Made by a program: the position numbers and the translations under genes. A DNA stretch of 64,000 nt from positions 16,758,001-16,822,000 of the forward strand of contig NW_027480422.1 of NCBI RefSeq assembly GCF_051401765.1, written 5' to 3'. Shown here in pieces: positions 1 to 12,921 of this stretch; positions within the stretch are counted from its first letter, which is position 1, and every line of letters starts with the position of its first letter. This DNA is from Calliopsis andreniformis. Lineage: Eukaryota; Arthropoda; Insecta; Hymenoptera; Andrenidae. The notes under the pieces were generated by a model. The model was not told where the DNA came from, ran no database searches, and was given only the letters and a program-made list of their open reading frames with translations.

Positions 1-1306
1 TAGGCCCTAACTATTCGATCTGGTAGAACAACGCCCTAGAGTGAAGCCTAGGTTGCCCGGAACGTAGAAATGTCCTTTACTTTCACACTGTTTGCAAATA
101 TACATTATATACGATGGAAAAGCTGTTGTATTTATATTGTATTTTATGCTTCTGGCGTTGTCTCCTTAGGCCCTAACTATTCGATCTGGTGGAGCAATGC
201 TCTAGAGTGAAGCCTAGATTGCCTGGAACGTAGAAATGACCATAACTTTCATACTGGTTGCAATTATTCGTTCTATACAATGGAAAAACTGTTCTATTTA
301 TTTTGTATTTCATGATTCGGGCGTTGACTTCTAAGGCCGTAACTATTCGATCTGCTGGAGCGACGCCCTACAGTTAAGCCTAGGTTGCCCGGAACGCAGA
401 AATGACATTTACTTTCACACTGTTTGCAAATATACATTATATACGATGGAAAAGCTGTTGTATTTATATTGTATTTTATGCTTCTGGAGTTGACTTCTAA
501 GGCCGTAACTATTCGATGTGATGGAGCAACGCCCAAGAGTGAAGCCTAGGTTACCCGGAACGTAGAACTGACCAGTACTTTCACACTGGTTGCAGTTATT
601 CCTGTTATTCGACGGAAAAACTTTTGCATCTTTATTGTATTTTATGTTTCTTGCGTTGCATTCTAAGTCCCTAACTATGCGATCTGGTGGAGCAACGCCC
701 TACAGTTAAGCCTAGGTTGACCGGAACGTGGAAGTGACCGTTACCTTCAAACTGTTTGCGATTATTCATTTAATACGATGGTAAAACTGTTGTACTTAAG
801 TTGTATTTTATTCTTCTGGCGTTGAATTCTAAGTCCCTAGCTATTCGATCTGGTGGAGCAACGCCCTAGAGTGAAGCCTAGGTTACCCGAAACGTAGAAA
901 TGACCATTACCTTCAGGCTTGTTGCAATTATTCCTGTTATACGATGAAAAAACTGTTGTATTTATATTGTATTTTATGCTTCTGGCATTGACTTCTAAGG
1001 CCCTAACTATTCGATGTGGTGGAGCAACGCCATGTAGCGAAACCTAGGTTGCTCGGAACGTATAAATGACCATTACTTGCACACAGGTTGCAATTCTCCG
1101 TTTTATACGATGGAAAAACTGTGGTACTTATATTGTATTTAATGCTTCTGGCGTTTGCTTCTCAGGCCCTTACAATTCGATCTGGTGGAACAACGCCGTA
1201 GATTGAAGCCTAGGATGCCCGGAAAGTAGAAATGACTATCACTTTCACACTGGTTGCAATTATTCCAGTTATACGATGGACAAACTGTTGGATTTCTATT
1301 GTATTT
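1..1306 (+). repeat. Duplicated block A, copy 1
   Basis: About eight monomers that reappear at 5,146-6,451 (offset 5,145 bp, 31 monomers) and at 16,927-18,232 (offset a further 11,781). Shared private variants include GATGTGATGGAGCAACGCCC, the odd ATTTCATGATTCGGGCG, CGCCATGTAGCGAAACC and GGAAAGTAGAAATGAC. The third copy has GGAACGTAG at the last of these. Identity with copy 2 ends near 1,306, where this copy reads TTCGGGCATTGAC and the other TTCTGGCGTTGAC. The block may start left of the window. Confidence 0.85.
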
Positions 1307-4300
1307 TATGCTTCGGGCATTGACTTCTAAGGCCCTAACTATTCGATCTGGTGGAGCAACGCCCTAGAGTGAAGCCTAGGTTGTCCGGAACGTGGAAGTG
1401 ACCATTACCTTCACACTGTTTGCGATTATTCATTTTATACGATGGTAAAGCTGTTGTACTTAAGTTGTATTTTATTCTTCTGGCGTTGAATTCTAAGTCC
1501 CTAGCTATTCGATCTGGTGGAGCAACGCCCTAGAGTGAAGCCTAGGTTGCCCGGAACGTAGAAATGACCATAGCTTTCACACTGGTTGCAATTAATCCTG
1601 TTACACAATGGAAACACTGTTGTATTTATATTGTATTTTATGCTTCTGGCGTTGACTTCTTAGGCCCTGACTATTCGGTCTGGTGGAGCAACGCCCTAGA
1701 GTCAAGCCTAGGTTACCCGGACCGTAGAAATGACCAGTACTTTCACACTGGTTGCAGTTATTCCTGTTATACAATAGAAAAACTGTTGCATTTTTATTGT
1801 ATATTATGCTTCTAGCGTTGTATTCACAGTCCCTAACTATTCGATCTGGTGGTGCAACGCCCTGGAGTTAAGCCAAGGTTGCCCAGAACGTAGAAATGAC
1901 CACAGCTCTCACAGTGGTTGCAAATATACATTATATACGATGGAAAAGCTGTTGTATTTATATTGTATTTTATGCTTCTGGCGTTGTCTTCTTAGTCCCT
2001 AGCTATTCGATCTGTTGGAGCAATGCTCTAGGGTGAAGCCTAGGTTGCCCGGAACGTAGAAATGACCATTACCTTCACACTGCTTGCAATTATACATTTT
2101 ATACGATGGAGGAACTGTTATACTTATGTTGTATTTTATTCTTCTGGCGTTGAATTCTAAGTCCCTAGCTACTCGATCTGGTAGAGCAACGCCGTAGGGT
2201 GAAGCCTAGTTTACCCGAAACGTAGAAATGTCCATTAACTTCAGGCTTGTTGCAATTATTCCTGTTATACGATGAGAAAACTGTTGTATTTATCCTGTAT
2301 TTTATGCTTCTGGCATTGACTTCTAAGGCCCTAACTTTTCGATGTGGTGGAGCAACCCCATAGAGCGAAACCTAGGTTGCTCGGAACGTAGAAATGACCA
2401 TTACTTTCTCACTGGTTGCAACTATTCATTCTATACGACGGAAAAACTGTTGTACATATATCGTATTTTATGCTTCTGGCGTTGACTTCTAAGGCCCTAA
2501 CTATTCGATGTGGTGGAGCAACGCCCTAGAGTGAAGCCTAGGTTGCCCGGAACGTAGAAATGACCATAGCTTTCGCACTGGTTGCAATTATTCCTGTTAT
2601 ACAAGGGAAAAACTGTTGTACTTATATTGTATTTTATGCTTCTGGCGTTGACTTCTTAGGTCCTAACTATTCGATCTGGTGGAGCAACGCCATAGAGCGA
2701 AACCTAGGTTGCTCGGAACGTAGAAATGACCATTACTTGCACACTGGTGGCAATTATTCATTCTATACGATGGAAAAACTGTTGTACATATATCGTATTT
2801 TATGCTTCTGGCGATGACTTCTTACTACCTAACTATTCGATCTGGTAGAGCAAGGTCCTAGAGTGAAGCCTAGATTGTCCGGAACGTAGAAATGACCATT
2901 ACCTTCACACTGGTTGCAGTTATTCCTCTTATACGATGGAAAAACTGTTGTATTTTTATTGTATTCTATGCTTCTTGCATTGACTTCATAGGCCCTAACT
3001 ATTCGATGTGGTGGACCAACGCCCTTGAGTGAAGCCTAGGTTGCCCGGAACGTAGAAATGACCATAGCTTTCACACTGGTTGCAATTATTCGTTTTATAC
3101 GATGGAAAAACTGTTGCATTTATTTTGTATTTGGTGCTCCTGGCGTTGACTTCTTAGGCCCTAGCTATTGGATCTGGTGGACCAACGCCCTAGAGTGAAG
3201 CCTAGGTTGCCCGGAACGGAGAAATGACCTTTACTTTCACACTGTTTGAAGATATACATTATATACGATGGTAAAACTGTTGTACCTGGGTTGTATTTTA
3301 TGCTTCTGGCCTTGACTTCTAAGGCCCTAACTATGCGATGTGGTGGAGCAACGCCCTAGAGTGAAACCTAGGTTGCCCGGAACGTAGAAATGACCATAGC
3401 TTTCACACTGGTTGCAATTATTCCTGTTATACAAGGGAAACACTGTTGTATTTATATTGTATTTTATGCTTCTGGCGTTGACTTCTTAGGCCATAACTAT
3501 TCGATCTGGTGGAGCAACACCCTAGAGTGAAGACTAGGTTACCCGGAACGTAGAAATGACATTTACTTTCTCACTGTTTGCAAATATACATTATATACGA
3601 TGGAAAAGCTGTTGTATTTATATGGTATTTTATGCTTCTGGCGTTGACTTCTTAGGCCCTAACTTTTCGATGTGGTGGAGCAACGCCACAGACCGAAATC
3701 TAGGTTGCTCGGAACGTAGAAATGACCATCACTTGCACACTGGTTGCAATCATTCATTCTATACGATGGAAAAACTGTTGTACATATATCGTATTTTATG
3801 CTTCTGGCGTTGACTTCTTAGGCCCTAACTATTCGATCTGGTGGAGCAACGCCCTATCGTGAAGCCTCGGTTGCCCGGAACATAGAAATGACCATTACTT
3901 CCACACTGTTTGCAATTATTCATATCATACAGTGGAAAAACTGTTGTATTTATATTGTATTTTATGCTTCTGGCATTGTCTTCTAAGGCGCTAACTATTC
4001 GATGTGGTGGACCAACGCCCTTGAGTGAAGCCTAGGTTGCCCGGAACGTAGAAATGACCATAGCTTTCACACTGGTTGCAATTATTCCTGTTATACAAGG
4101 GAAAAACAGTTGTACTTATATTGCATTTTATGCTTCTGGCGTTGACTTCTTAGGTCCTAACTATTCGATCTGGTGGAGCAACGCCATAGAGCGAAACCTA
4201 GGTTGCTCGGAACGTAGAAATGACCATTACTTGCACACTGGTGGCAATTATTCATTCTATACGATGGAAAAACTGTTGTACATATATCGTATTTTATGCT

Positions 4301-6586
4301 TCTGGCGATGACTTCTTACTACCTAACTATTCGATCTGGTAGAGCAAGGTCCTAGAGTGAAGCCTAGATTGTCCGGAACGTAGAAATGACCATTACCTTC
4401 ACACTGGTTGCAGTTATTCCTCTTATACGATGGAAAAACTGTTGTATTTTTATTGTATTCTATGCTTCTGGGGTTGACTTCTTAGGCCCTAACTATTCGA
4501 TCTGGTGGAGCAACGCCCTAGAGTGAAGCCTAGGTTGCCCGGAACGTAGAAATGACCATTACCATCACACTTGTTGCAATGACTTGTGTTATACGATGGA
4601 AAAACTGTTGAATTTATTTTGTATTTTATCTTCTTGCATTGACTTCATAGGCCCTAACTATGCGATCTGGTGGACCAACGCCATAGAGGGAAGCCTAGGT
4701 TGCCCGGAACATAGAAATGACCATAACTTTTACACTGGTTGCAATGATTCGTTCTACACAATGGAAAAAGTGTTCTATTTATTTTGTATTTCATGCTTCG
4801 GGCGTTGACTTCTAAGGCTCTATCCATTCGACCTGGTGGAGCGACGCCCTACAGTTAAGCCTAGGTTGCCCGGAACGTAGAAATGACCTTTACTTTCACA
4901 CTGTTTGCAAATATACATTATATACGATGGAAAAGCTGTTGTATTTATATTGTATTTTATGCTTCTGGCGTTGACTTCTTAGGCCCTAACTATTCGATCT
5001 GGTAGAACAACGCCCTAGAGTGAAGCCTAGGTTGCCCGGAACGTAGAAATGTCCTTTGCTTTCACACTGTTTGCAAATATACATTATATACGATGGAAAA
5101 GCTGTTGTATTTATATTCTATTTTATGCTTCTGGCGTTGACTTCTTAGGCCCTAACTATTCGATCTGGTAGAACAACGCCCTAGAGTGAAGCCTAGGTTG
5201 CCCGGAACGTAGAAATGTCCTTTACTTTCACACTGTTTGCAAATATACATTATATACGATGGAAAAGCTGTTGTATTTATATTGTATTTTATGCTTCTGG
5301 CGTTGTCTCCTTAGGCCCTAACTATTCGATCTGGTGGAGCAATGCTCTAGAGTGAAGCCTAGATTGCCTGGAACGTAGAAATGACCATAACTTTCATACT
5401 GGTTGCAATTATTCGTTCTATACAATGGAAAAACTGTTCTATTTATTTTGTATTTCATGATTCGGGCGTTGACTTCTAAGGCCGTAACTATTCGATCTGC
5501 TGGAGCGACGCCCTACAGTTAAGCCTAGGTTGCCCGGAACGCAGAAATGACATTTACTTTCACACTGTTTGCAAATATACATTATATACGATGGAAAAGC
5601 TGTTGTATTTATATTGTATTTTATGCTTCTGGAGTTGACTTCTAAGGCCGTAACTATTCGATGTGATGGAGCAACGCCCAAGAGTGAAGCCTAGGTTACC
5701 CGGAACGTAGAACTGACCAGTACTTTCACACTGGTTGCAGTTATTCCTGTTATTCGACGGAAAAACTTTTGCATCTTTATTGTATTTTATGTTTCTTGCG
5801 TTGCATTCTAAGTCCCTAACTATGCGATCTGGTGGAGCAACGCCCTACAGTTAAGCCTAGGTTGACCGGAACGTGGAAGTGACCGTTACCTTCAAACTGT
5901 TTGCGATTATTCATTTAATACGATGGTAAAACTGTTGTACTTAAGTTGTATTTTATTCTTCTGGCGTTGAATTCTAAGTCCCTAGCTATTCGATCTGGTG
6001 GAGCAACGCCCTAGAGTGAAGCCTAGGTTACCCGAAACGTAGAAATGACCATTACCTTCAGGCTTGTTGCAATTATTCCTGTTATACGATGAAAAAACTG
6101 TTGTATTTATATTGTATTTTATGCTTCTGGCATTGACTTCTAAGGCCCTAACTATTCGATGTGGTGGAGCAACGCCATGTAGCGAAACCTAGGTTGCTCG
6201 GAACGTATAAATGACCATTACTTGCACACAGGTTGCAATTCTCCGTTTTATACGATGGAAAAACTGTGGTACTTATATTGTATTTAATGCTTCTGGCGTT
6301 TGCTTCTCAGGCCCTTACAATTCGATCTGGTGGAACAACGCCGTAGATTGAAGCCTAGGATGCCCGGAAAGTAGAAATGACTATCACTTTCACACTGGTT
6401 GCAATTATTCCAGTTATACGATGGACAAACTGTTGGATTTCTATTGTACTTTATGCTTCTGGCGTTGACTTCTAAGGCCCTAACTATTCGATCTGGTGGA
6501 GCAACGCCCTAGGCTGAAGCCTAGGTTGCCCGGGACGTAGAAATGACCATAACTATCAGACTGGTTGCAATTATTCGTTTTATACG
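1306..6586 (+). repeat. 5.3-kb segmental duplication, copy 1
   Basis: About 32 monomers matching 12,922-18,366 in the same order. The offset is 11,616 bp up to about 2,975 and 11,781 bp afterwards, a change of one monomer. Shared private variants include TTAATCCTGTTACACAATGG, TTATACAAGGGAAAAACTG, TACATATATCGTATTTTATG, GGCGATGACTTCTTACTACC and ACCTGGGTTGTATTTTATG. It contains block A copy 2 as its right end. Both copies share long stretches with only scattered substitutions, which suggests a recent duplication. Confidence 0.85.
5146..6586 (+). repeat. Duplicated block A, copy 2
   Basis: Nearly identical to 1-1,306 over its first 1.3 kb. It then continues to match 16,927-18,366 up to about 6,586, where this copy reads TACGATGGAAAGTCTG and the other TACCATGGAAAAACTG. 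The monomers from 6,207 to about 6,790 also match 22,138-22,721 (offset about 15,931) through TGGAACAACGCCGTAGATTG and TATAGTTATGGCGTTGTC. The block is therefore partly shared among at least four places. Confidence 0.82.
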
Positions 6587-6780
6587 ATGGAAAGTCTGTT
6601 GTATTTATATTGTATTTTATAGTTATGGCGTTGTCTTCTAGGGCCGTAGGTATTCGATGTGGTTGAGCAACGCCCTAGAGAGAAGCCTAGGTTGCCCGGA
6701 ACGTAGAAGTGACCATAGCTTTCATACTGGTTGCAATTATTCGTATTATACGATAGAAAAACTGTTGTATTTTTATTTTA

Positions 6781-7445
6781 TTTTATGCTTCTGACGTTGA
6801 CTTCTATGTCGCTAGCTATTCGATCTGGTGGAGCAACGCCCTAGTGTGAAGCCTAGGTTGCCCGGAACGTAGAAATGACGATCACTTCCACATTGGTTGC
6901 TATTACTACTGTTATACGATGGAAAATCTGTTGTATCTTTATTGGATTTTATGCTTCGGGCATTGACTTCTAAGGCCCCAGCTATTCGATCTGGTGGAGC
7001 AACGCCCTAGAGTGAAGCCTAGGTTGCCCTGAACGTGGAAATGACAATTCCTTTCACACTGTTTGCAATTATTCATTTTATACGATGGAGAAACCCTTGT
7101 ATTTGTATAGTATTTTATGCTTCTGGCGTTGACTTCTAAGGCCGTAGCTATTAGATGTGGTGGAGCAACGCCCTTGAGTGAAGGCTAGGTATCCCAGAAC
7201 GTAGAAATGACCATCACTTTCACACTGGTTGCAATTATTTGTTTTATACGATGGAACAGCTGTTGTATTTATATTGTGTTTTATGCTTCTGGCGTTGACT
7301 TCTGATGCCCTAACTATTCGATCTGGCGGAGCAACGCCTCAGAGTTATATCTAGGGTGCCCGGACGTAGAAATGGCCTTCACTTTCACACTGGTTGCAAT
7401 TTTTCGTTTTATACCATGGAACAGCTGTTGTATTTATATTGTGTT
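6781..7445 (+). repeat. Nine-monomer-spaced duplication, copy 1
   Basis: Matches 8,274-8,939 at an offset of 1,493-1,494 bp (nine monomers). Shared variants include GACGTTGACTTCTATGTCGC, CACTTCCACATTGGTTGC-type text, AAACCCTTGTATTTGTAT and CGTAGCTATTAGATGTGGTG. The one-base change in offset comes from an extra T in the second copy (TTCGGGTCGTTGAC near 8,453). Confidence 0.75.
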
Positions 7446-7800
7446 TTATGCTTCTGGCGATGACTTCTTACTACCTAACTATTCGATCTGGTGGAGCAAC
7501 GTCCTGGAGTGAAGCCTAGATTGCACGGACCGTAGAAATGACCATTACCTTCACACAAATTGCAATTATTCATTTTATACGATGGAAAAACTGTTGTATT
7601 TTTATTATATTTTATGCTCCGGGCGTAGACTTCTAAGGCCCTAACAATTCGATCTGGTGGAACAACGCCCTAGCGTGAAGCCTAGGTTGCCCGGAACGTA
7701 GAAACGACCATCACTTTCACACTGGTTGTGATTACTCCTGTTACGCGATGGAAAAACTGTTGTATCTTTATTGTATTTTATGCTTGGGGCGTTGACTTCT

Positions 7801-8303
7801 AAGGCCCTAACTATTCCATCTGGTGGAGCAACGCCCTAGAGTGAAGGCTAGGTTGCCCGGAACGTAGAAATGGCCATTACTATCACACTGGATGCAATTA
7901 TTCCTGTTATACGATGGAAGAACTGTTGCACCTTAACTGTATTTTATGCTTCGGGGGTTGACTTCTAAGGCCCTCACTATTCGATCTGGTGCAGCAACGC
8001 CCTAGAGTCAAGCCTAGGTTGCCCGGAACGTAGAAATGACCATAACTTTCACACTGGTTGCAATTATTCGTTTTATACGATGGAACAGCTGTTGTATTTA
8101 TTCTGTATTTTATGCTTGTGACGTTGACTTCTTAGGCCCTAACTACTCGATCTGGTGGGCCAGCGCCCTAGAGTGAAGCCTAGGTTGCCCGGAACGTAGA
8201 AATGGCCACTACTTTCACACTGGTTGCAATTATTCCAGTTATACGTTGGAAAAACTGTTGTATTTTTATTGTATTTTATGCTTCTGACGTTGACTTCTAT
8301 GTC
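7801..8303 (+). repeat. Three-monomer block C, copy 1
   Basis: Matches 12,281-12,783 at offset 4,480 bp. Shared rare variants are ACTATTCCATCTGGTGG, GGATGCAATTATTCCTG, GCACCTTAACTGTATTTTAT and GGTGGGCCAGCGCCCTAGAG. The second copy sits immediately after the 9-monomer tandem at 9,292-12,277, so that tandem and its right flank were assembled from segments already present to the left. Confidence 0.75.
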
Positions 8304-8939
8304 GCTAGCTATTCGATCTGGTGGAGCAACGCCCTAGTGTGAAGCCTAGGTTGCCCGGAACGTAGAAATGACCATCAGTTCCACATTGGTTGCTATCACT
8401 ACTGTTACACGATGGAAAATCTGTTGTACCTTTATTGAATTTTATGCTTCGGGTCGTTGACTTCTAAGGCCCTAACTATTCGATCTGGTGGAGCAACGCC
8501 CTAGAGTGAAGCCTAGGTTGCCCTGAACGTAGAAATGACCATTCCTTTCACACTGTTTGCAATTATTCTTTTTATACGATGGAGAAACCCTTGTATTTGT
8601 ATTGTATTTTATGCTTCTGGCGTTCACTTCTAAGGCCGTAGCTATTAGATGTGGTGGAGCAACGCCCTTGAGTGGAGGCTAGGTATCCCGGAACGTAGAA
8701 ATGACCATCGCTTTCACACTGGTTGCAATTATTCGTCTTATACGATGGAACAGCTGTTGTATTTATATTGTGTTTTATGCTTCTGGCGTTGACTTCTGAG
8801 GCCCTAACTATTCGATCTGGAGGAGCAACGCCTCAGGGTTATATCTAGGATGCCCGAACGAAGAAATGCCCGTCACTTTCACACTGGTTGCAATTATTCG
8901 TTTTATACGATGGAACAGCTTTTGTATTTATATTGTGCT
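8274..8939 (+). repeat. Nine-monomer-spaced duplication, copy 2
   Basis: Second copy of 6,781-7,445, with scattered substitutions and a 1-bp insertion near 8,453. Similarity ends where copy 1 reads GGCGATGACTTCTTACTACC and this copy GGCGTTGACTTGTTAGGACC. Confidence 0.75.
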
Positions 8940-9291
8940 TTATGCTTCTGGCGTTGACTTGTTAGGACCTAACTATTCGATCTGGTGGAGCAACGCCCTA
9001 GAGTGAAGCCCAGGTTGCCCGGAACGTAGAAATGACCATTACCTTTACACTGATTGCAATTATTCATTTTATACGACGGAAAAGCTGTTGTATTTTTAAT
9101 GTATTTTATGCTTCGGGCATTGACTTCTAAGGCCCTAACTATTCGATCTGGTGGAGCAACGCCCTAGAGTGAAGCCTAGGTTGTCCGGAACGTGGAAGTG
9201 ACCATTACCTTCACACTGTTTGCGATTATTCATTTTATACGATCGTAAAGCTGTTGTACTTAAGTTGTATTTTATTCTTCTGGCGTTGAAT

Positions 9292-10784
9292 TCTAAGTCC
9301 CTAGCTATTCGATCTGGTGGAGCAACGCCCTAGAGTGAAGCCTAGGTTGCCCGGAACGTAGAAATGACCATAGCTTTCACACTGGTTGCAATTAATCCTG
9401 TTACACAATGGAAACACTGTTGTATTTATATTGTATTTTATGCTTCTGGCGTTGACTTCTTAGGCCCTGACTATTCGGTCTGGTGGAGCAACGCCCTAGA
9501 GTCAAGCCTAGGTTACCCGGACCGTAGAAATGACCAGTACTTTCACACTGGTTGCAGTTATTCCTGTTATACAATAGAAAAACTGTTGCATTTTTATTGT
9601 ATATTATGCTTCTAGCGTTGTATTCACAGTCCCTAACAATTCGATCTGGTGGTGCAACGCCCTGGAGTTAAGCCAAGGTTGCCCAGAACGTAGAAATGAC
9701 CACAGCTCTCACAGTGGTTGCAAATATACATTATATACGATGGAAAAGCTGTTGTATTTATATTGTATTTTATACTTCTGGCGTTGTCTTCTTAGGCCCT
9801 AGCTATTCGATCTGTTGGAGCAATGCTCTAGGGTGAAGCCTAGGTTGCCCGGAACGTAGAAATGACCATTACCTTCACACTGCTTGCAATTATACATTTT
9901 ATACAATGGAGGAACTGTTATACTTATGTTGTATTTTATTCTTCTGGCGTTGAATTCTAAGTCCCTAGCTATTCGATCTGGTAGAGCAACGCCGTAGAGT
10001 AAAGCCTAGTTTACCCGAAACGTAGAAATGTCCATTAACTTCAGGCTTGTTGCAATTATTCCTGTTATACGATGAGAAAACTGTTGTATTTATCTTGTAT
10101 TTTATGCTTCTGGCATTGACTTCTAAGGCCCTAACTTTTCGATGTGGAGGAGCAACGCCATAGAGCGAAACCTAGTTTGCTCGGAACGTAGAAATGACCA
10201 TTACTTTCTCACTGGTTGCAACTATTCATTCTATACGACGGAAAAACTGTTGTACATATATCGTATTTTATGCTTCTGGCGTTGACTTCTAATGCCCTAA
10301 CTATTCGATGTGGTGGAGCAAGGCCCTAGAGTGAAGCCTAGGTTGCCCGGAACGTAGAAATGACCATTACCTTCACACTGGTTGCAATTATTCCTGTTAT
10401 ACGATGAAAAAACTGTTGTATTTTTATTGTATTTTATGCGCCTGGCGATGAATTCTAAGTCCCTAGCTATTCGATCTGGTGGAGCAACGCCCTAGAGTAA
10501 AGCCTCGGTTGCCCGGAACGCAGAAATGACCATTACTTTCACACTGGTTGCAATTATTACAGTTATACGGTGGAAAACTGTTGTATTTGTATTGTATTTT
10601 AATGTTGTGGCGTTCACTTCTATGTCGCTAGCTATTCGATCTGGTGGAGCAACGCCCTAGTGTGAAGCCTAGGTTGCCGGGAACGCAGAAATGACGATCA
10701 CTTCCACATTGGTTGCTATTACTACTGTTATACGATGGAAAATCTGTTGTATATTTATTGGATTTTATGGTTCGGGCGTTGACT
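9292..10784 (+). repeat. Nine-monomer HOR unit, copy 1
   Basis: A 1,493-bp unit (nine monomers) directly followed by a near-identical copy at 10,785-12,277. Shared variants include GACTATTCGGTCTGG, TAATCCTGTTACACAATGG, GGCGTTGTATTCACAGTCCC, GTGGAGGAGCAACGCC and GTTGCCGGGAACGCAG. Its first six or so monomers also match 1,492-2,566 and 13,108-14,182, so this portion exists in four copies in the left domain. Confidence 0.85.
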
Positions 10785-12277
10785 TCTAAGTCCCTAGCTA
10801 TTCGATCTGGTGGAGCAACGCCCTAGAGTGAAGCCTAGGTTGCCCGGAACGTAGAAATGACCATAGCTTTCACACTGGTTGCAATTAATCCTGTTACACA
10901 ATGGAAACACTGTTGTATTTATATTGTATTTTATGCTTCTGGCGTTGACTTCTTAGGCCCTGACTATTCGGTCTGGTGGAGCAACGCCCTAGAGTCAAGC
11001 CTAGGTTACCCGGACCGTAGAAATGACCAGTACTTTCACACTGGTTGCAGTTATTCCTGTTATACAATAGAAAAACTGTTGCATTTTTATTGTATATTAT
11101 GCTTCTAGCGTTGTATTCACAGTCCCTAACAATTCGATCTGGTGGTGCAACGCCCTGGAGTTAAGCCAAGGTTGCCCAGAACGTAGAAATGACCACAGCT
11201 CTCACAGTGGTTGCAAATATACATTATATACGATGGAAAAGCTGTTGTATTTATATTGTATTTTATACTTCTGGCGTTGTCTTCTTAGGCCCTAGCTATT
11301 CGATCTGTTGGAGCAATGCTCTAGGGTGAAGCCTAGGTTGCCCGGAACGTAGAAATGACCATTACCTTCACACTGCTTGCAATTATACATTTTATACAAT
11401 GGAGGAACTGTTATACTTATGTTGTATTTTATTCTTCTGGCGTTGAATTCTAAGTCCCTAGCTATTCGATCTGGTAGAGCAACGCCGTAGAGTAAAGCCT
11501 AGTTTACCCGAAACGTAGAAATGTCCATTAACTTCAGGCTTGTTGCAATTATTCCTGTTATACGATGAGAAAACTGTTGTATTTATCTTGTATTTTATGC
11601 TTCTGGCATTGACTTCTAAGGCCCTAACTTTTCGATGTGGAGGAGCAACGCCATAGAGCGAAACCTAGTTTGCTCGGAACGTAGAAATGACCATTACTTT
11701 CTCACTGGTTGCAACTATTCATTCTATACGACGGAAAAACTGTTGTACATATATCGTATTTTATGCTTCTGGCGTTGACTTCTAATGCCCTAACTATTCG
11801 ATGTGGTGGAGCAAGGCCCTAGAGTGAAGCCTAGGTTGCCCGGAACGTAGAAATGACCATTACCTTCACACTGGTTGCAATTATTCCTGTTATACGATGA
11901 AAAAACTGTTGTATTTTTATTGTATTTTATGCGTCTGGCGATGAATTCTAAGTCCCTAGCTATTCGATCTGGTGGAGCAACGCCCTAGAGTAAAGCCTCG
12001 GTTGCCCGGAACGCAGAAATGACCATTACTTTCACACTGGTTGCAATTATTCCAGTTATACGGTGGAAAACTGTTGTATTTGTATTGTATTTTAATGTTG
12101 TGGCGTTCACTTCTATGTCGCTAGCTATTCGATCTGGTGGAGCAACGCCCTAGTGTGAAGCCTAGGTTGCCGGGAACGCAGAAATGACGATCACTTCCAC
12201 ATTGGTTGCTATTACTACTGTTATACGATGGAAAATCTGTTGTATATTTATTGGATTTTATGGTTCGGGCGTTGACT
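10785..12277 (+). repeat. Nine-monomer HOR unit, copy 2
   Basis: Direct tandem copy of 9,292-10,784 with only sporadic differences by eye (for example TTATTCCAG against TTATTACAG, and GCGTCTGG against GCGCCTGG). The junction at about 10,785 reads TTCGGGCGTTGACTTCTAAG followed by TCCCTAGC, joining the unit's last monomer to its first. It looks like the youngest tandem duplication in the left domain. Confidence 0.85.
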
Positions 12278-12280
12278 TCT

Positions 12281-12783
12281 AAGGCCCTAACTATTCCATC
12301 TGGTGGAGCAACGCCCTAGAGTGAAGGCTAGGTTGCCCGGAACGTAGAAATGGCCATTACTATCACGCTGGATGCAATTATTCCTGTTATACGATGGAAG
12401 AACTGTTGCACCTTAACTGTATTTTATGCTTCGGGGGTTGACTTCTAAGGCCCTCACTATTCGATCTGGTGCAGCAACGCCCTAGAGTCAAGCCTAGGTT
12501 GCCCGGAACGTAGAAATGACCATAACTTTCACACTGGTTGCAATTATTCGTTTTATACGATGGAACAGCTGTTGTATTTATTTTGTATTTTATGCTTGTG
12601 ACGTTGACTTCTTAGGCCCTAACTACTCGATCTGGTGGGCCAGCGCCCTAGAGTGAAACCTAGGTTGCCCGGAACGTAGAAATGGCCACTACTTTCACAC
12701 TGGTTGCAATTATTCCAGTTATACGTTGGAAAAACTGTTGTATTTTTATTGCATTTTATGCTTCTGACGTTGACTTCTATGTC
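12281..12783 (+). repeat. Three-monomer block C, copy 2
   Basis: Second copy of 7,801-8,303. From about 12,790 the sequence switches to matching about 8,975-9,106 (offset 3,816, marker GAAGCCCAGGTTGCCC). It then runs into the large duplication beginning near 12,922. The switch removes several monomers relative to the 7.8-9.1 kb order. Confidence 0.72.
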
Positions 12784-12921
12784 GCTAGCTATTCGATCTG
12801 GTGGAGCAACGCCCTAGAGTGAAGCCCAGGTTGCCCGGAACGTAGAAATGACAATTACCTTTACGCTGATTGCAATTACTCATTTTATACGATGGAAAAA
12901 CTGTTGTATTTTTAATGTATT

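Noticed and set aside
120..150. TATA-like AT-rich stretch in each monomer as a promoter
   Set aside because: The TATTTATATTGTATTTTAT stretch is simply the AT-rich part of the satellite. No linked gene or initiator context supports promoter function.
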